In this document: positions 9,068-17,178 of the stretch, one piece after another | How the letters are laid out: the number at the start of each line of letters is the position of its first letter | How positions within the stretch are numbered: the first letter of the stretch is position 1 | Source: Alitabrizicola rongguiensis | GTDB taxonomy: Bacteria > Pseudomonadota > Alphaproteobacteria > Rhodobacterales > Rhodobacteraceae | Assembly: GCF_021491355.1 (NCBI RefSeq) | Contig: NZ_JAKENF010000002.1 | Location: forward strand, 806,001-870,000 | DNA: 64,000 nucleotides | Reading direction: 5' to 3' | Made by a program: the position numbers and the translations under genes | The notes under the pieces: model-generated | Told to the model about the DNA's origin: nothing | Seen by the model: the letters and a program-made list of their open reading frames with translations, nothing else | The model's database searches: none

Positions 9068-11007
9068 GACGGACGCAGAAGGATACCGAGGCGAGTGCAA
9101 AGAAGGTCAGCCGCCGCGCGCTGATCCTTGGCGGTGCGCAGCTGGCATTCGTCGCGGTCCTGGGTGCGCGGATGCGCTACATGCAGGTCGAGAAGGCCGG
9201 CGAATACCAGCTACTGGCGGAAGAAAACCGCATCAACATCCGCCTGATCCCCCCGGCACGCGGGCTGATCCTTGACCGGAACGGCAAGCTCATCGCCGGA
9301 AACGAACAGAACTACCGCGTCGTCATTACCCGCGAAGAGGCCGGGGATGTCGATCTGGTGCTGACGCGACTGTCCGAGGTCATCCCACTGACCCCCGACG
9401 ACATCGACAAGACCAAGAAGGAGATTGAAAGGCGAAGCTCGTTCGTGCCGATCGTGGTGGCCGACTGGCTGCGCTGGCAGGACCTGTCGGCTGTGGCGGT
9501 CAATACGCCTGCCCTGCCGGGCGTAAACCCCGAAGTTGGCCTGAGCCGCCATTACCCCCGTTTTGGCGACATGGCCCATGTCGTGGGCTATGTCGGCCCG
9601 GTCAGCGACGCCGACCTGGCTGCGCTTGAGGATCCTGATCCGCTGTTGCAGATCCCCAAGTTCCAGATCGGCAAGATCGGGGTCGAGAAGTGGATGGAAC
9701 AGGACCTGCGCGGCAAGGCCGGCACCACCCAGATCGAGGTCAATTCGGTCGGGCGGGTAATGCGAGAGCTTGATCGCCAGGAAGGCGAGGCAGGCTCTGA
9801 TATCAGGCTCACCATCGATGCCGATGTGCAGAACTACGTTCAGGCCCGGCTCGACGGCGAAAGCGCCGCGGTCGTGGTGATGGACGTTCAGACAGGTGAT
9901 CTGCTTGCGATGGCCTCGGCCCCCTCGTTTGATCCGAACCTGTTCGTGCGCGGCATCAGCCATGCGGATTACACGTTGCTGATGGAGAACGACCATCGGC
10001 CGCTCGCCAACAAGAGCGTGCAGGGGGCTTATCCGCCCGGTTCCACGTTCAAGATCGTCACTGGACTCGCCGCGCTGGAAGCAGGATCGATCACGCCCAA
10101 CTCCTCGGTCTACTGCCCCGGCTACCTGGAATTCGGCGGGCGCAAGTTCCACTGCTGGAAACACGGCGGTCACGGCCAAGTCGACCTGACCAAATCGCTG
10201 AAGGAAAGCTGCGACGTCTATTATTACGAGGTGGCCCAGAAAGCGGGGATCGACGCAATTGCCGCGATGGGCCGCAAGCTTGGCCTTGGCCAGCGCCACG
10301 ACCTGCCGATGTCGGCGATCGCCGAAGGGGTGATGCCCGACAAGGAGTGGAAGCAGGCTCGGCACAAGGAAGACTGGCGCATCGGCGATACCATCAACGC
10401 CTCGATCGGTCAGGGCTACGTCCTGGCGACCCCGCTACAGCTTGCCGTGATGACCGCCCGGGTCGCCTCGGGCAAGGCTGTTTCGCCGCGCCTCGTCCTG
10501 GCGATCGGCGATGCCGAGCAGCCTATTCCAGAAGCGCCGCCTCTCGATATCTCGCCCCAAAGCCTCGACGCTGTCCGCAAGGGCATGTTCGCCGTCGTCA
10601 ACGCGCCGGGTGGTACCGCCGGTGCCTCGCGCATCACCTACGAGACGATGCTCATGGCCGGCAAGACAGGGACCAGTCAGGTGCGCAACATCTCGGCGTC
10701 CGAACGGGCGGCCGGGGTCATCAAGAACGATCAGCTTCCGTGGAAGCGCCGCGACCATGCGCTGTTCGTGGCCTATGCGCCGGCCGACAATCCAAAGATC
10801 GCGGTGTCGGTGATCGTCGAACACGGCGGCGGCGGTTCGATGGTCGCCGCCCCGATTGCACGGGATGTCATCCTGCGGGTGCTGACAGGGGAATTGCCGC
10901 CGCTCGATGCCTATCCTGCCGGGCAGAGGAACAAGATCGAGGAGCAGCAGAAAAACCTCAAGCTGCGTCCTGCGGACGACGACACTGTCGTCAGCACAAG
11001 GGCCTGA
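9064..11007 (+). CDS. mrdA: Penicillin-binding protein 2 (elongation transpeptidase)
   Basis: 647 residues. An N-terminal membrane anchor (about residues 20-38) is followed by the PBP dimerisation domain (RGLILDRNG) and the transpeptidase domain. Catalytic motifs: S327-T-F-K330 in PPGSTFK, the S382-C-D motif standing for SxN, and K534-T-G-T. PBP2 crosslinks lateral-wall peptidoglycan in the periplasm with RodA and MreC. The GTG start at 9064 overlaps the mreD stop as GTGA. Upstream in-frame sequence to 8851 is antisense-like and lies inside mreD, so it is excluded. Six bases separate it from rodA. Confidence 0.96.
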   Translation: MRRTQKDTEASAKKVSRRALILGGAQLAFVAVLGARMRYMQVEKAGEYQLLAEENRINIRLIPPARGLILDRNGKLIAGNEQNYRVVITREEAGDVDLVLTRLSEVIPLTPDDIDKTKKEIERRSSFVPIVVADWLRWQDLSAVAVNTPALPGVNPEVGLSRHYPRFGDMAHVVGYVGPVSDADLAALEDPDPLLQIPKFQIGKIGVEKWMEQDLRGKAGTTQIEVNSVGRVMRELDRQEGEAGSDIRLTIDADVQNYVQARLDGESAAVVVMDVQTGDLLAMASAPSFDPNLFVRGISHADYTLLMENDHRPLANKSVQGAYPPGSTFKIVTGLAALEAGSITPNSSVYCPGYLEFGGRKFHCWKHGGHGQVDLTKSLKESCDVYYYEVAQKAGIDAIAAMGRKLGLGQRHDLPMSAIAEGVMPDKEWKQARHKEDWRIGDTINASIGQGYVLATPLQLAVMTARVASGKAVSPRLVLAIGDAEQPIPEAPPLDISPQSLDAVRKGMFAVVNAPGGTAGASRITYETMLMAGKTGTSQVRNISASERAAGVIKNDQLPWKRRDHALFVAYAPADNPKIAVSVIVEHGGGGSMVAAPIARDVILRVLTGELPPLDAYPAGQRNKIEEQQKNLKLRPADDDTVVSTRA

Positions 11008-11013
11008 TCCGCC

Positions 11014-12153
11014 ATGAGTTTTCTTGAGTATCAGGTCAAGACCGTCCCGACCGGCATCCGCAAGCTGTTCTACCTGAACTGGGGCCTCGTTCTGGTTCTG
11101 ATCGCTGTCGCGTCGATGGGCTTCCTGATGCTCTATTCCATCGCGGGCGGCAGCATGGAACCGTGGGCCGAACCGCAGATCAAGCGCTTCGCCGTCGGCC
11201 TTCTGGTGATGCTGGTGATCGCCTTCATCCCGATCTGGTTCATCCGGAACATGGCGGGCGTAGCCTATGGCCTGTCCATGCTGCTGTTGCTGGCCGTGGA
11301 GTTCTTTGGCCAGGTGGGCAAGGGCGCGCAGCGCTGGCTCGAGGTCGGACCAATCGTGATACAGCCCTCCGAACTGATGAAGGTTGCGCTGGTGATGATG
11401 CTGGCGGCCTATTACGACTGGCTTGACCCCAAGAAGGTCTCGCGTCCGCTCTGGGTGCTGCTGCCAGTCCTGTTGATAGTCTCGCCGACCGTCCTCGTGC
11501 TGATGCAGCCGAACCTCGGTACATCGCTCATGCTGTTGATGGGCGGGGCAGCGGTGATGTTCGCGGCGGGTGTCAGCTTCTGGTATTTCGCCGTCGTCAT
11601 CGGTCTGGGCGTCGGCGCCGTGGCCGGGGTGTTCATGACGCGGGGCACGCCCTGGCAGTTCCTGCATGACTACCAGTACACCCGGATCGACACCTTCCTG
11701 GACCCGACCTCGGACCCGCTTGGCGCCGGATACAACATCATCCAGGCGCAGATCGCACTTGGCTCCGGCGGCTGGTCGGGCAAGGGCTTCATGCAGGGCA
11801 CGCAGTCGCGGCTGAACTTCCTGCCCGAGAAGCACACCGACTTCATCTTTACGACGCTGGCCGAGGAATTCGGCTTTGTCGGGGCCTTCTCGCTGCTCCT
11901 CCTTTATGGCCTCATCATCTTCTTCTGCTTCGCCGCCGCGCTTCAGAACAAGGACCGATTCTCGCAGCTCCTGCTGATCGGGATCGGCTGCACCTTCTTC
12001 TTCTACCTCGCGGTGAACCTGTCGATGGTGATGGGCATGGCGCCGGTGGTGGGTGTGCCGCTGCCTTTCCTGTCCTATGGCGGTTCGGCGACGCTCGTGC
12101 TGATGCTCGCCTTCGGCGCGGTGCAAAGCGCCATCGTCCATCGTCCGAGGTGA
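11014..12153 (+). CDS. rodA: Rod shape-determining protein RodA (SEDS glycosyltransferase)
   Basis: 379 residues with about ten membrane segments, a SEDS-family peptidoglycan polymerase. Visible signatures are GKGAQRWLEVG, PSELMK, the segment MQPNLGTSL, a large periplasmic loop with PEKHTDFIFTTLAEEFG, and near the end PLPFLSYGGSA. RodA polymerises lipid II together with PBP2. ATG 11014 is 6 bases after mrdA. This is the fifth gene of the mreBCD-mrdA-rodA operon. Confidence 0.96.
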   Translation: MSFLEYQVKTVPTGIRKLFYLNWGLVLVLIAVASMGFLMLYSIAGGSMEPWAEPQIKRFAVGLLVMLVIAFIPIWFIRNMAGVAYGLSMLLLLAVEFFGQVGKGAQRWLEVGPIVIQPSELMKVALVMMLAAYYDWLDPKKVSRPLWVLLPVLLIVSPTVLVLMQPNLGTSLMLLMGGAAVMFAAGVSFWYFAVVIGLGVGAVAGVFMTRGTPWQFLHDYQYTRIDTFLDPTSDPLGAGYNIIQAQIALGSGGWSGKGFMQGTQSRLNFLPEKHTDFIFTTLAEEFGFVGAFSLLLLYGLIIFFCFAAALQNKDRFSQLLLIGIGCTFFFYLAVNLSMVMGMAPVVGVPLPFLSYGGSATLVLMLAFGAVQSAIVHRPR

Positions 12154-12158
12154 TCCAG

Positions 12159-13097
12159 ATGCCGATCCGTATCCTGTTTGCCGCCGATCCGGCGGACTGG
12201 CCCGACTATCAGCCCGCGCTGACCCAGGCGCTGAAAGAGGCCGGGATCGACGCGATCCTGTCGGATACGGCACCAGACCCGGCTTCGGTGGATTACATCG
12301 TCTTCTCGCCCGGCGGCACGATCCGCGACTTCGGCCCCTACGTGAACACCAAGGCGGTGCTGAACCTCTGGGCCGGGGTCGAGCGGATCGTCGGCAACCA
12401 GACGCTGACGCAGCCGCTTTGTCGCATGGTCGATCCGGCCATGACCGAAACGATGGTGGAGTATGTGGTGGGCCATGTCCTGCGCCACCATCTGGGGATG
12501 GACGAGCATATCCTCCACCAGGACGGCGTCTGGCGGCACGGCGCCATCCCGCCACTTGCCCGCGAGCGTCCCGTAGCCATCCTCGGCATGGGCGAGCTTG
12601 GCCAGGCGGTCGCCCGCGCGCTGCTGGCGCTGAACTTCCCCGTCCGGGGCTGGAGCCGTACCCCGCGCGAGGTGCCGGGCGTCGCCACCGACCACGGGGC
12701 CGAGGGGCTGGCGCGCGTCTTGACCGGCGCACAGGTGGTCATCCTCCTGATGCCCAACACCCCCGACACCGCCAACACGCTGAATGCCGAACGGCTGGCA
12801 CTTCTGGCTCCCGGCGCCTTCGTCATCAACCCGGGCCGCGGCCCGCTGATCGACGACGATGCGCTTGTGGCGGCGCTTGATGGCGGCCAGCTTGCCCATG
12901 CCACGCTCGACGTGTTCCGGGTCGAGCCGCTGCCATCCGACCATCCGTTCTGGCACCACCCCAAGGTCACCGTCACCCCACATATCGCCGCCCAGACCCG
13001 CCCCGATACGGCGAGCCGGGTGGTGGTCGAGAATATCCGCCGCGCCGAGGCCGGCGAGCCGCTTCTGCATCTGGTCGACCGCCAGCGCGGCTACTGA
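12159..13097 (+). CDS. D-2-hydroxyacid dehydrogenase (glyoxylate/hydroxypyruvate reductase A type)
   Basis: 312 residues. The NAD(P)-binding half has the GxGxxG motif in ILGMGELGQAVARAL (about residues 140-155). Catalytic residues of the family are visible as NPGRGPLIDDDAL (Arg), a Glu in FRVEPLP and the His in TPHIAA. This resembles GhrA, which reduces glyoxylate and hydroxypyruvate. ATG 12159 is chosen because the GAGGTG at its rodA junction serves as ribosome site. A GTG at 12150 would instead overlap the rodA stop as GTGA. It appears to be the last gene of the shape operon, an association with no obvious functional reason. Confidence 0.88.
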   Translation: MPIRILFAADPADWPDYQPALTQALKEAGIDAILSDTAPDPASVDYIVFSPGGTIRDFGPYVNTKAVLNLWAGVERIVGNQTLTQPLCRMVDPAMTETMVEYVVGHVLRHHLGMDEHILHQDGVWRHGAIPPLARERPVAILGMGELGQAVARALLALNFPVRGWSRTPREVPGVATDHGAEGLARVLTGAQVVILLMPNTPDTANTLNAERLALLAPGAFVINPGRGPLIDDDALVAALDGGQLAHATLDVFRVEPLPSDHPFWHHPKVTVTPHIAAQTRPDTASRVVVENIRRAEAGEPLLHLVDRQRGY

Positions 13098-13181
13098 CTG
13101 CGGAAACGGCTTGGCGGCGTCGGTATCGGAACAGCCCGCGACCTGCAGGACAGGAACACTGCCCGGAAACGGGAGGGTCGG

Positions 13182-14063
13182 ATGCAGTACGGGACGGGGG
13201 CGGCTCTGGTGGTTCTGGCCTCGGTTATGTGGTCCTTCACCGGGCTAGCCATCCGCAATATCCACGAGGCTGGCACCTGGGCCGTGCTGTTCTGGCGGTC
13301 AGTCGGTCTGGTGCCGGTGCTTCTGTGCTTCATCGCCTGGCGGTCGGGGGGGCATCTGCTGGACAGCCTGCGCAAGGTCGGCTGGCCCGGCGTCGTCGGA
13401 GGCATCGGGCTGGCTTTTGCCTTTGCGGGCGCGATCTTCGCCTTGCAGAACACGACCGTGGCCAATGCCGTCTTCCTGTTCGCTGCATCTCCCATGCTGG
13501 CAGCCGTGCTGGGCTGGCTGGTTCTGGGCGAGAAGGTACGCGGTGCGACCTGGGCCAGCATCGCTGTGGCTGGCCTGGGCATGTTCGTCATGGTCCGCGA
13601 AGGTCTTGCGACGGGTGCGGTGACAGGCAACATCGCCGCAATCCTGTCAGCGCTCGGTTTTGCTGCCTTCACGGTCGCCCTGCGCTGGAGCCGGGCCGAA
13701 GACACAACACCGTCGATCGTGATTGCCGGGCTGTTCTCGATGCTGATCGCGATTGTCATGTTGCCGCTTCAGAGCGAGACGCTGGCGGCGCCCCTGCCAG
13801 ACATCCTGATCGCGGTGGCGCTAGGCGCCTGCCTGCTCGGGACCGGGTTGATCCTTTATACGATAGGCGCGCGCGTCGTTCCGGCCGCTGAACTCACGCT
13901 CCTGTCGATGGTCGAGGTCATGCTCGCGCCGGTCTGGGTCTGGCTCTTTCTGGGCGAAACTGCCACCGCCAACACTTTCGTCGGAGGCGCGATCCTTCTG
14001 GTCGCCATCGTTGGCAACGCCTTGTCCGGCGCACGACGGCCCGCCACTCCGCCAATTACCTGA
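13182..14063 (+). CDS. EamA/DMT-family transporter
   Basis: 293 residues with ten hydrophobic segments arranged as two EamA repeats. The first (about 1-135) ends with LGWLVLGEKVRGATWASIAVAGLGMFV; the second (about 150-285) ends with WLFLGETATANTFVGGAILLVAI. DMT proteins of this class usually export metabolites or amino acids. The ATG follows a GGGAGG ribosome site. There are 84 bases after the dehydrogenase gene, so it may be co-transcribed or separate. Substrate unknown. Confidence 0.9.
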   Translation: MQYGTGAALVVLASVMWSFTGLAIRNIHEAGTWAVLFWRSVGLVPVLLCFIAWRSGGHLLDSLRKVGWPGVVGGIGLAFAFAGAIFALQNTTVANAVFLFAASPMLAAVLGWLVLGEKVRGATWASIAVAGLGMFVMVREGLATGAVTGNIAAILSALGFAAFTVALRWSRAEDTTPSIVIAGLFSMLIAIVMLPLQSETLAAPLPDILIAVALGACLLGTGLILYTIGARVVPAAELTLLSMVEVMLAPVWVWLFLGETATANTFVGGAILLVAIVGNALSGARRPATPPIT

Positions 14064-14114
14064 CGCATTCTGAAACAGGCGCAGGGGGTTCCATCTCCGC
14101 CCTGCTCGCATTAA

Positions 14115-14149
14115 CGTCACGGCGTTCAAGGCGCAGAGAACGCCTGACG
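14115..14149. promoter_or_regulatory. Large imperfect palindrome before the GS-operon sORF
   Basis: Arms CGTCA-C-GGCGTTC (14115-14127) and GAACGCC-TGACG (14138-14149) pair over 12 positions with one unpaired base and a 10-base centre. It ends where the ribosome site (GGGGAGA) of the small ORF at 14161 begins. Either a dimeric regulator's operator or an RNA stem in the leader of the GS-like operon; sequence alone cannot decide. Confidence 0.5.
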
Positions 14150-14160
14150 GGGAGATAGAC

Positions 14161-14271
14161 ATGCAATTTCCAGACCGGTCCCGTGGACCAAGGATGGAAG
14201 GGCAGACGGTGCATCGGACGCCGTTCGAGACAAGGAAGCCCGAGTTTGACGGAGCCCGAGGGCGCGGCTGA
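14161..14271 (+). CDS. Small ORF (36 aa) in the GS-operon leader
   Basis: ATG 14161 to TGA 14271 encodes 36 residues. It has a good ribosome site (GGGGAGA, 5-6 bases upstream). The peptide is rich in Arg, Gly, Pro and charged residues, with no membrane segment and no run of any one amino acid, so it does not look like a classic attenuation leader. It lies between a 35-base palindrome and an 8-bp GC stem, 72 bases before the GS-like gene. It could be a regulatory upstream ORF or a small protein of unknown function. I do not recognise it. Confidence 0.45.
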   Translation: MQFPDRSRGPRMEGQTVHRTPFETRKPEFDGARGRG

Positions 14272-14299
14272 TCCGCCGCCCCCGTCGAACCCATTCCTT

Positions 14300-14318
14300 G
14301 CCCGCCGTTGCGGCGGGC
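14300..14318 (+). terminator. GC stem-loop (attenuator-like) just before GS-like gene
   Basis: GCCCGCCG (14300-14307), loop TTG, CGGCGGGC (14311-14318): a perfect 8-bp stem followed by CCTTCCCT, i.e. some U/C but no clean U-run. It is 25 bases upstream of the GS-like start codon and after the small ORF. It may terminate or pause transcription conditionally, or shape translation initiation of the GS-like gene. Confidence 0.45.
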
Positions 14319-14343
14319 CCTTCCCTAGAAAAGAGATCAAGAC

Positions 14344-15711
14344 ATGCCGGGTAATCTGACCCTCGACCAACTCAAGGACCTCGTCGCGAAAGGCGAGATC
14401 GACACCGTTCTGGTAGCCGGAATCGACATGCAGGGCCGCCTCATGGGCAAACGCTTCCATGCCCAGTTCTTCGTCGACGGCGGCTATAAGGAAACCCACA
14501 GCTGCAACTATCTTCTGGCCGTCGACATGGAGATGAACACAGTTCAGGGCTACAAGTCCTCGAACTGGTCCACGGGTTATGGCGACTACATCATGAAGCC
14601 GGACCTGAAGACCCTGCGGCTTGTCCCGTGGCTAGCGGGAACGGCGCTGGTGCTGGCCGACCTTCTCGACCATCACACCCATGAGGAAGTCGAGCATTCG
14701 CCTCGCGCCATCCTGAAGAAGCAGGTGGCCCGGGCCCGCGAAATGGGGTTCGAGCCGATGATGGCTTCGGAACTCGAATTCTACATCTTCGAGAACAGCT
14801 ACGAGGCGCTGCGCGACAGCAACTTCACCGGTCTGAAGCCGGTCAGCGCCTATAACGAAGACTACCACATCTTCCAGACCACCAAGGAAGAGGACGTGAT
14901 GCGCGCCGTCCGCAACGGGCTTTACGCTGCGGGTATCCCGGTCGAGAACTCCAAGGGCGAGGCCGAGGCCGGTCAGGAAGAGGTCAACTACAAGTATTCC
15001 GACGCGCTCGACACCGCCGACAACCACTCGATCATCAAGAACGCCATCAAGGAAATCGCCTGGTCCAAGGGCAAGTCGGTGACCTTCATGGCGAAGTACG
15101 ACCATCGCCGCGCCGGGTCTTCGGCCCATGTCCACCAGTCGCTCTGGACGCTGGACGGCAAGCCGGCTTTCGCCGATCCCTCGGACAAGCATGGCATGTC
15201 GCAGACCATGAAGCACTATCTCGCCGGCCAGCTTGCCCATGCGCGCGAGATCACGCTGTTCCTGGCGCCCTACGTCAACAGCTACAAGCGATTCTGCATC
15301 GGCATGTTCGCCCCCACCAAGGCCGTCTGGTCGTCGGACAACCGCACCGCGGGCTTCCGCGTCTGCGGCGAGCATACCAAGGCAGTGCGGGTGGAATGCC
15401 GCATTCCGGGTTCCGACATAAACCCCTATCTGACGATGGCGGCCCTTCTGGCTGCAGGGCTCGACGGGATCGACAAGAAGATGGACCTGGAACCGGAGAT
15501 GTCCGGCGACATGTATCGGGCGGAAGGCGTGCGCGAGATTCCGAAGACGCTGCGCGAGGCCGCAGAACTGGCTCATGGCTCCTACATGCTGCGGGCGGCT
15601 TTCGGAAATGACGTGGTGGACCACTACCACCATGCCGCCGAATGGGAGATCTCGGAAACCGACCGCGTCGTGACCGATTTCGAGGTCCAGCGGCTGCTTG
15701 AACGCGCCTGA
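14344..15711 (+). CDS. Glutamine synthetase-family ligase (gamma-glutamyl-amide synthetase-like)
   Basis: 455 residues with all active-site blocks of the glutamine synthetase fold: SELEFYIF (about residue 140), EAEAGQEEVNY (about 205-215), SSAHVHQSLW (about 260), NSYKRF with APTKAVWSSDNRTAGFR (about 310-340), and ECRIPGSDINPYL. The usual GlnA adenylylation context is absent, and the sequence resembles the PuuA/type III-like ligases that join glutamate to amines rather than to ammonia. It heads an apparent operon with an aldehyde dehydrogenase and an iron alcohol dehydrogenase. This suggests gamma-glutamylation of an amine or amino alcohol followed by oxidation (inference). The ribosome site AAGAG lies 9-13 bases upstream. 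Confidence 0.88.
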   Translation: MPGNLTLDQLKDLVAKGEIDTVLVAGIDMQGRLMGKRFHAQFFVDGGYKETHSCNYLLAVDMEMNTVQGYKSSNWSTGYGDYIMKPDLKTLRLVPWLAGTALVLADLLDHHTHEEVEHSPRAILKKQVARAREMGFEPMMASELEFYIFENSYEALRDSNFTGLKPVSAYNEDYHIFQTTKEEDVMRAVRNGLYAAGIPVENSKGEAEAGQEEVNYKYSDALDTADNHSIIKNAIKEIAWSKGKSVTFMAKYDHRRAGSSAHVHQSLWTLDGKPAFADPSDKHGMSQTMKHYLAGQLAHAREITLFLAPYVNSYKRFCIGMFAPTKAVWSSDNRTAGFRVCGEHTKAVRVECRIPGSDINPYLTMAALLAAGLDGIDKKMDLEPEMSGDMYRAEGVREIPKTLREAAELAHGSYMLRAAFGNDVVDHYHHAAEWEISETDRVVTDFEVQRLLERA

Positions 15712-15717
15712 GGCGCC

Positions 15718-15740
15718 GGGTGCGGGCCTGCCCCGCACCC
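15718..15740 (+). other. Intercistronic hairpin between GS-like and ALDH genes
   Basis: GGGTGCGGG (15718-15726), 5-base loop, CCCGCACCC (15732-15740): a perfect 9-bp stem 6 bases after the GS-like stop, 50 bases before the ALDH start. AACCACAATTT follows with only a short T-run. It may be a partial terminator or an mRNA-stabilising stem that sets different expression of the first gene from the two dehydrogenases. Confidence 0.5.
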
Positions 15741-15789
15741 AACCACAATTTCCGGCGTATCGGTGCATGCGCCTTCTGATGAGGACATC

Positions 15790-17178
15790 ATGACGAAGAC
15801 CATTCAACTGATCTCGCCCGTCGACGGGCAGGTCTATCTGGAGCGCCCCGCCCTGTCGCTCGCCGCAGCGCAGGCCGTCGCCGCCCGTGCCAAGGCCGCG
15901 CAGAAGGGCTGGGCGGCCAAGCCGCTTGCCGACCGCATCGCGCTGGTGAACGCTGCCGTCGCCAGGCTCAACACGATGAAAGAGGTCATCGTCGAGGAAC
16001 TCGCCTGGCAAATGGGCCGCCCGACCCGCTACGGCGGCGAATTCGGCGGCGTCAACGACCGGACCAAGTACATGTCCGAAATCGCCGCCTCGGCCCTTGC
16101 GCCGATGGTGGCCGAGGCCTCGGACCGTTTCGAGCGGCGGATCGAGCGCGAGCCGGTCGGCGTCGTCTTCATCATCGCGCCCTGGAACTATCCCTACCTG
16201 ACCACGATCAACACGCTCGTCCCTGCGCTGATCGCCGGCAATACCGTGGTCCTCAAGCACGCGACCCAGACGCTGAAGGTCGGGGAACGCATGGCGGAAG
16301 CCTTACACGCGGCGGGCGTGCCCGAGGACGTGTTCCAGAATGTCGTCCTCGACCATGACACGACCGAGGCGCTGATCCGCGCCCGGTCCTTCGGCTTCAT
16401 CAACTTCACCGGCTCGGTCGGCGGCGGTGCTGCCATCGAGCGCGCGGCGGCGGGCACCTTCACGCCGCTCGGGCTGGAACTGGGCGGCAAGGATCCGGGC
16501 ATCGTGCTGCCCGATGCCGACCTCGACGCGGCGGTCGATACGCTGATGGACGGCGCGATGTACAATGCCGGCCAGTGCTGCTGTGGCATCGAGCGCATCT
16601 ATGTCCACGAGAGCCTCTACAACGATTTCGTCGAGAAATCCGTGGCCTGGGTCGGGCAGTTGAAGCTCGGCAATCCGTTCGACGCCTCGACCACCCTCGG
16701 CCCGATGGCCAACAAGCGCTTTGCGCAAACCGTGCGCGCGCAGACCGCCGAAGCTTTGGCCGCAGGGGCCAAGGGGCTGATCGACCCGAAGAAGCACCCC
16801 GCCGACGATGGTGGCGCCTATCTGGCCCCGCAGATCCTCGTCAATGTCGATCACTCCATGCGGGTGATGAAGGAGGAAAGCTTCGGCCCCGTGGTCGGCA
16901 TCATGCCGTTCAAGACCGAGGCCGAGGCGATCGCGCTGGCCAATGACTCGCCCTATGGCCTGACCGCCTCGATCTGGACCAGGGATGCGGGCCATGCCGC
17001 GGCAATGGGCGCGCAGATCGAGACCGGCACGGTGTTCATGAACCGCTGCGACTACCTCGACCCGGCGCTGACCTGGACCGGGGTCAAGGACACCGGTCGC
17101 GGCACGAGCCTGTCGGCGCTTGGCTACATGTCGGTGACCCGTCCGAAATCCTACCATCTGAAGAAGGTGACGAAATGA
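15790..17178 (+). CDS. Aldehyde dehydrogenase family protein
   Basis: 462-residue NAD(P)-dependent aldehyde dehydrogenase. APWNYPY (about residue 130) binds cofactor. The general base is E230 in LELGGKDPG. The catalytic cysteine is C264 in NAGQCCCG, one of three consecutive cysteines (263-265). EESFGPV is near the end of the catalytic domain. ATG 15790 with GAGGA upstream is preferred over a GTG at 15763. The stop overlaps the next gene's ATG (ATGA), so the two dehydrogenases are made together. It probably oxidises the aldehyde produced by the downstream alcohol dehydrogenase. Confidence 0.93.
   Translation: MTKTIQLISPVDGQVYLERPALSLAAAQAVAARAKAAQKGWAAKPLADRIALVNAAVARLNTMKEVIVEELAWQMGRPTRYGGEFGGVNDRTKYMSEIAASALAPMVAEASDRFERRIEREPVGVVFIIAPWNYPYLTTINTLVPALIAGNTVVLKHATQTLKVGERMAEALHAAGVPEDVFQNVVLDHDTTEALIRARSFGFINFTGSVGGGAAIERAAAGTFTPLGLELGGKDPGIVLPDADLDAAVDTLMDGAMYNAGQCCCGIERIYVHESLYNDFVEKSVAWVGQLKLGNPFDASTTLGPMANKRFAQTVRAQTAEALAAGAKGLIDPKKHPADDGGAYLAPQILVNVDHSMRVMKEESFGPVVGIMPFKTEAEAIALANDSPYGLTASIWTRDAGHAAAMGAQIETGTVFMNRCDYLDPALTWTGVKDTGRGTSLSALGYMSVTRPKSYHLKKVTK

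Noticed and set aside
10435-12732. 765-residue minus-strand frame across rodA and mrdA
   Set aside because: Antisense of strongly supported genes; Arg/Gly/His-rich low-complexity composition typical of GC-rich shadow frames.
12075-13070. Minus-strand frame opposite the 2-hydroxyacid dehydrogenase
   Set aside because: Shadow frame with no recognisable motif; the sense gene has full dehydrogenase signatures.
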